Assembly (NCBI GenBank): GCA_021808185.1
Contig: JAKBCB010000290.1
Location: 1-5,305, forward strand
Reading direction: 5' to 3'
Source: Pseudomonadota bacterium
Lineage (GTDB): Bacteria > Pseudomonadota > Alphaproteobacteria > Acetobacterales > Acetobacteraceae
DNA: 5,305 nucleotides
Under the pieces are notes generated by a model that searched no databases, was not told the DNA's origin, and saw nothing but the letters and a program-made list of their open reading frames with translations. The position numbers were made by a program, and so were the translations under genes. Below are positions 4,095 to 5,305 of the stretch, piece after piece. The number at the start of each line of letters is the position of its first letter. Position 1 is the first letter of the stretch.

Positions 4095-4319
4095 CTAGAG
4101 GTGCCGGCCGCGCTCCAGGATCTCCAGCGTGTATTCACGGTAGGTCATGCCGAGCGCTTCGGCGCGGGCGAGCCGGCGTAGGGCCACCTCGCGTGGCGGT
4201 GTCTTCCAGGCCGCCTTGTGCGCTTTACGCCAGCAATATAGGCGCCAGGACGCGGCTGGATCAGGAGGGTCAGGGTCGAGCGGCGGCCCGCCGTTGTGGC
4301 CGAGCGCTGGGCTAGTCAT
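4095..4319 (-). CDS. Small conserved protein with LGHNGGPPLD N-terminus, unknown function
   Basis: A 74-residue protein starting MTSPALGHNGGPPLDPDPPDP, followed by a Trp/Tyr-rich basic stretch SWRLYCWRKAHKAAWKTPPREV (24-45) and a C-terminal helical tail RRLARAEALGMTYREYTLEILERGRHL. I recognise this as a small alphaproteobacterial family of hypothetical proteins, in which LGHNGGPPLD near the start and YTLEILERGR at the end recur; I know of no assigned function. The ATG at 4319 overlaps the last 8 nt of the GNAT gene, so it is probably translated by coupling; no separate RBS is visible. A longer in-frame start at 4379 would lie inside the GNAT gene and add an unlikely CCSCRSSC stretch. The basic, aromatic centre could suit nucleic-acid or protein binding, but that is a guess. 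Confidence 0.75.
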   Translation of the reverse strand: MTSPALGHNGGPPLDPDPPDPAASWRLYCWRKAHKAAWKTPPREVALRRLARAEALGMTYREYTLEILERGRHL

Positions 4320-4827
4320 CCGGGCGCGCCAGCCCAGGCAGGAGCTTCTGCATGAACAACAGGTCGAGCCAGCGGCCAAACTTGTGCCCGACCTCGCGCA
4401 GCAGTCCGGCCTCTTCGAAGCCCATCCGGCGGTGCAGCGTCACCGAGGCGGTGTTGCCCGCTTCGATGCCAGCGACCATCACGCGCTTGCCTTGCGCCTC
4501 GGCGCGCTCGATCAGCGTTGCCAGCAGCGCGCGGCCCACGCCGCGGCCCTGCGCGTCCGGGTAGACGTACAGAGAGTGCTCGACCGTGTGCAGGTAGCCA
4601 TCCCAGGGGCGGAAGTCGCCATAGGAGGCGAAACCCAACACGACGTCGTCCTCGGCGGCGACCAGGACGGGAAAGCCGCGGCCTTGCCGGTCCAGCAGCC
4701 ACGCCCGCCGCGTCTCCAGGGTAGCGGGCGCGACGCTCCAAATCGCGGTCGTGTTGGCGATCGCGTCGTTCGTGATCTCGAGGATGCGCGGCAGGTCAGC
4801 CTCGGTCGCGTCGCGTATGGTGGCCAT
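4312..4827 (-). CDS. GNAT N-acetyltransferase, phosphinothricin acetyltransferase-like (PAT/MnaT group)
   Basis: A 171-residue GCN5-related acetyltransferase that would transfer acetyl from acetyl-CoA to the amino group of a small amino acid-like substrate. The opening ATIRDATEADLPRILEITNDAI is the usual first strand and helix; the acetyl-CoA pyrophosphate loop is QGRGVG (93-98) in YVYPDAQGRGVGRALL; TVEHSLYV (81-88) with E83 resembles the catalytic region of phosphinothricin and methionine-sulfoximine acetyltransferases; NTASVTLHRRMGFEEAG (125-141) is the C-terminal motif B. Length fits (about 170-180). The ATG at 4827 was chosen over a TTG at 4854 because it starts the conserved domain; only a weak GGCGGA lies upstream. 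The gene is divergent from an XRE-cupin regulator 47 bp away, a common pairing in which the regulator controls the acetyltransferase. Substrate unproven. Confidence 0.93.
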   Translation of the reverse strand: MATIRDATEADLPRILEITNDAIANTTAIWSVAPATLETRRAWLLDRQGRGFPVLVAAEDDVVLGFASYGDFRPWDGYLHTVEHSLYVYPDAQGRGVGRALLATLIERAEAQGKRVMVAGIEAGNTASVTLHRRMGFEEAGLLREVGHKFGRWLDLLFMQKLLPGLARPDD

Positions 4828-4839
4828 GTCTATCCGCCT

Positions 4840-4881
4840 TTGCCTTTCCCGCAATATTCCATCATAGTGGCGCTATGTCCA
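4840..4881. promoter_or_regulatory. Overlapping divergent promoters and 15-bp palindrome between GNAT and XRE-cupin genes
   Basis: Plus strand: TTGCCT (4840-4845), 17 nt, CATAGT (4863-4868), which puts transcription start at about 4875, the A of the XRE-cupin ATG; no Shine-Dalgarno is seen, so the message may be leaderless. Minus strand: TGGACA (4876-4881), 17 nt, AATATT (4853-4858). Both promoters occupy the same bases. CATAG-TGGCG-CTATG (4863-4877) is a perfect 5-5-5 dyad covering the plus -10 and the start codon, a good operator candidate for the XRE-cupin protein. All box matches are partial. Confidence 0.45.
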
Positions 4882-5305
4882 CAATTCTCAACGCTCCGGC
4901 CGCAGAGGTCGGCCTCGCCGCCCGATTGCGGGCGGAGCGGGAGGCGCGCGGGTGGACGCTGGCCGATCTCGCGGCGCGTTCGGGTGTGAGCCGGGCCATG
5001 GTCAGCAAGGTTGAGCGCGGCGAGGCCAGCCCGACCGCTGCCCTGCTCGGGCGCCTGTCAGCCGCGTTCGGGCTGACTCTCTCGCAACTCTTCGCTCGGG
5101 CGGAAGCGGGCGGCGGGCGGGTGACGCGGGCAGCCGACCAGCCGGCCTGGCGCGATCCGGAGACGGGGTTCCTGCGCCGGTCCCTCAGCCCGCCCGGCGC
5201 CGCGCCGATGGAGTTGGTGTGGGGCGAGTTGCCACCCGGCGCCGAGGTCGCCTACCCAGCTGCGGTCTACGCCTTCATCGCGGACCAGCAGATAGTGGTA
5301 CTCGA
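4875..5305 (+). CDS. XRE-family regulator with C-terminal cupin sensor, 3' end cut by window
   Basis: The 143 visible residues begin MSTILNAPAAEVG. An XRE helix-turn-helix spans about 14-72 (LAARLRAEREARGWTLADLAARSGVSRAMVSKVERGEASPT is helices 1-4), followed by QLFARAE, a linker with WRDPETGFLRRSLSPPG (92-108), and the first strands of a cupin barrel (MELVWGELPPGAEVAYPAAVYAFIADQQIVVLE). Members of this class are about 180-200 residues, so some 45 are missing. The cupin binds a small ligand that changes DNA binding. It is divergent from the GNAT gene with overlapping promoters and a palindrome on its own start codon, which points to autoregulation and control of the acetyltransferase by its substrate or product (inference). 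The ATG at 4875 lacks an RBS. Confidence 0.92.
   Translation, partial: MSTILNAPAAEVGLAARLRAEREARGWTLADLAARSGVSRAMVSKVERGEASPTAALLGRLSAAFGLTLSQLFARAEAGGGRVTRAADQPAWRDPETGFLRRSLSPPGAAPMELVWGELPPGAEVAYPAAVYAFIADQQIVVL

Noticed and set aside
4147..4989. 280-aa plus-strand open frame.
   Set aside because: It is antisense to the GNAT and 74-aa genes, both of which have clear family features, and runs into the XRE-cupin gene in the wrong frame.

Overview
The window looks like part of an integrative and conjugative element (ICE) or conjugative plasmid of a high-GC alphaproteobacterium. The pointers are a RepC initiator of the RepABC class, a TrbB conjugation ATPase, a small LGHNGGPPLD-type protein of a kind I associate with alphaproteobacteria, a PSK/Rv0623-type VapB with a PIN toxin, and many GANTC (CcrM-type) sites. 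No relaxase, integrase, att site, repA or repB is visible, so ICE and plasmid cannot be told apart here.

Layout. 1-700 (minus): 5' part of trbB, running off the left edge, presumably the first gene of a trb mating-pore operon. 734-1006 (minus): small HTH/XRE regulator just upstream of trbB; its 3' end holds a candidate trbB promoter overlapped by a 6-4-6 palindrome. 1007-1587: about 580 bases with no convincing gene, but with a 20-bp tandem repeat, a 9-mer resembling the Ti/RSF1010 nic region, a 46-bp palindromic array of GTGCC motifs, and the vapBC promoter and operator. 1588-2237 (plus): vapB and vapC, overlapping by 1 nt. 2238-2668: noncoding repC upstream region with clustered GANTC sites, GC-rich hairpins, a minus-strand terminator-like hairpin, a second 8-bp-phased GTGCC array and a hairpin covering the repC ribosome binding site. 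2669-4003 (plus): repC, with an AT-rich internal segment where RepABC plasmids keep their origin. 4004-4094: hairpin between convergent genes. 4095-4827 (minus): GNAT acetyltransferase followed by an overlapping 74-aa protein. 4875-5305 (plus): divergent XRE-cupin regulator, cut by the right edge.

How it may work together (inference): RepC would drive replication of the element, as circular ICE intermediate or plasmid; vapBC would stabilise it; the small XRE protein would gate trb expression; the XRE-cupin/GNAT pair is a self-contained cargo module. The most unusual theme is the initiation regions: xre, trbB and repC each have the Shine-Dalgarno sequence inside a GC-rich hairpin, and two arrays of the same 8-bp GTGCC repeat precede vapBC and repC, suggesting a shared DNA-binding regulator of replication and maintenance.
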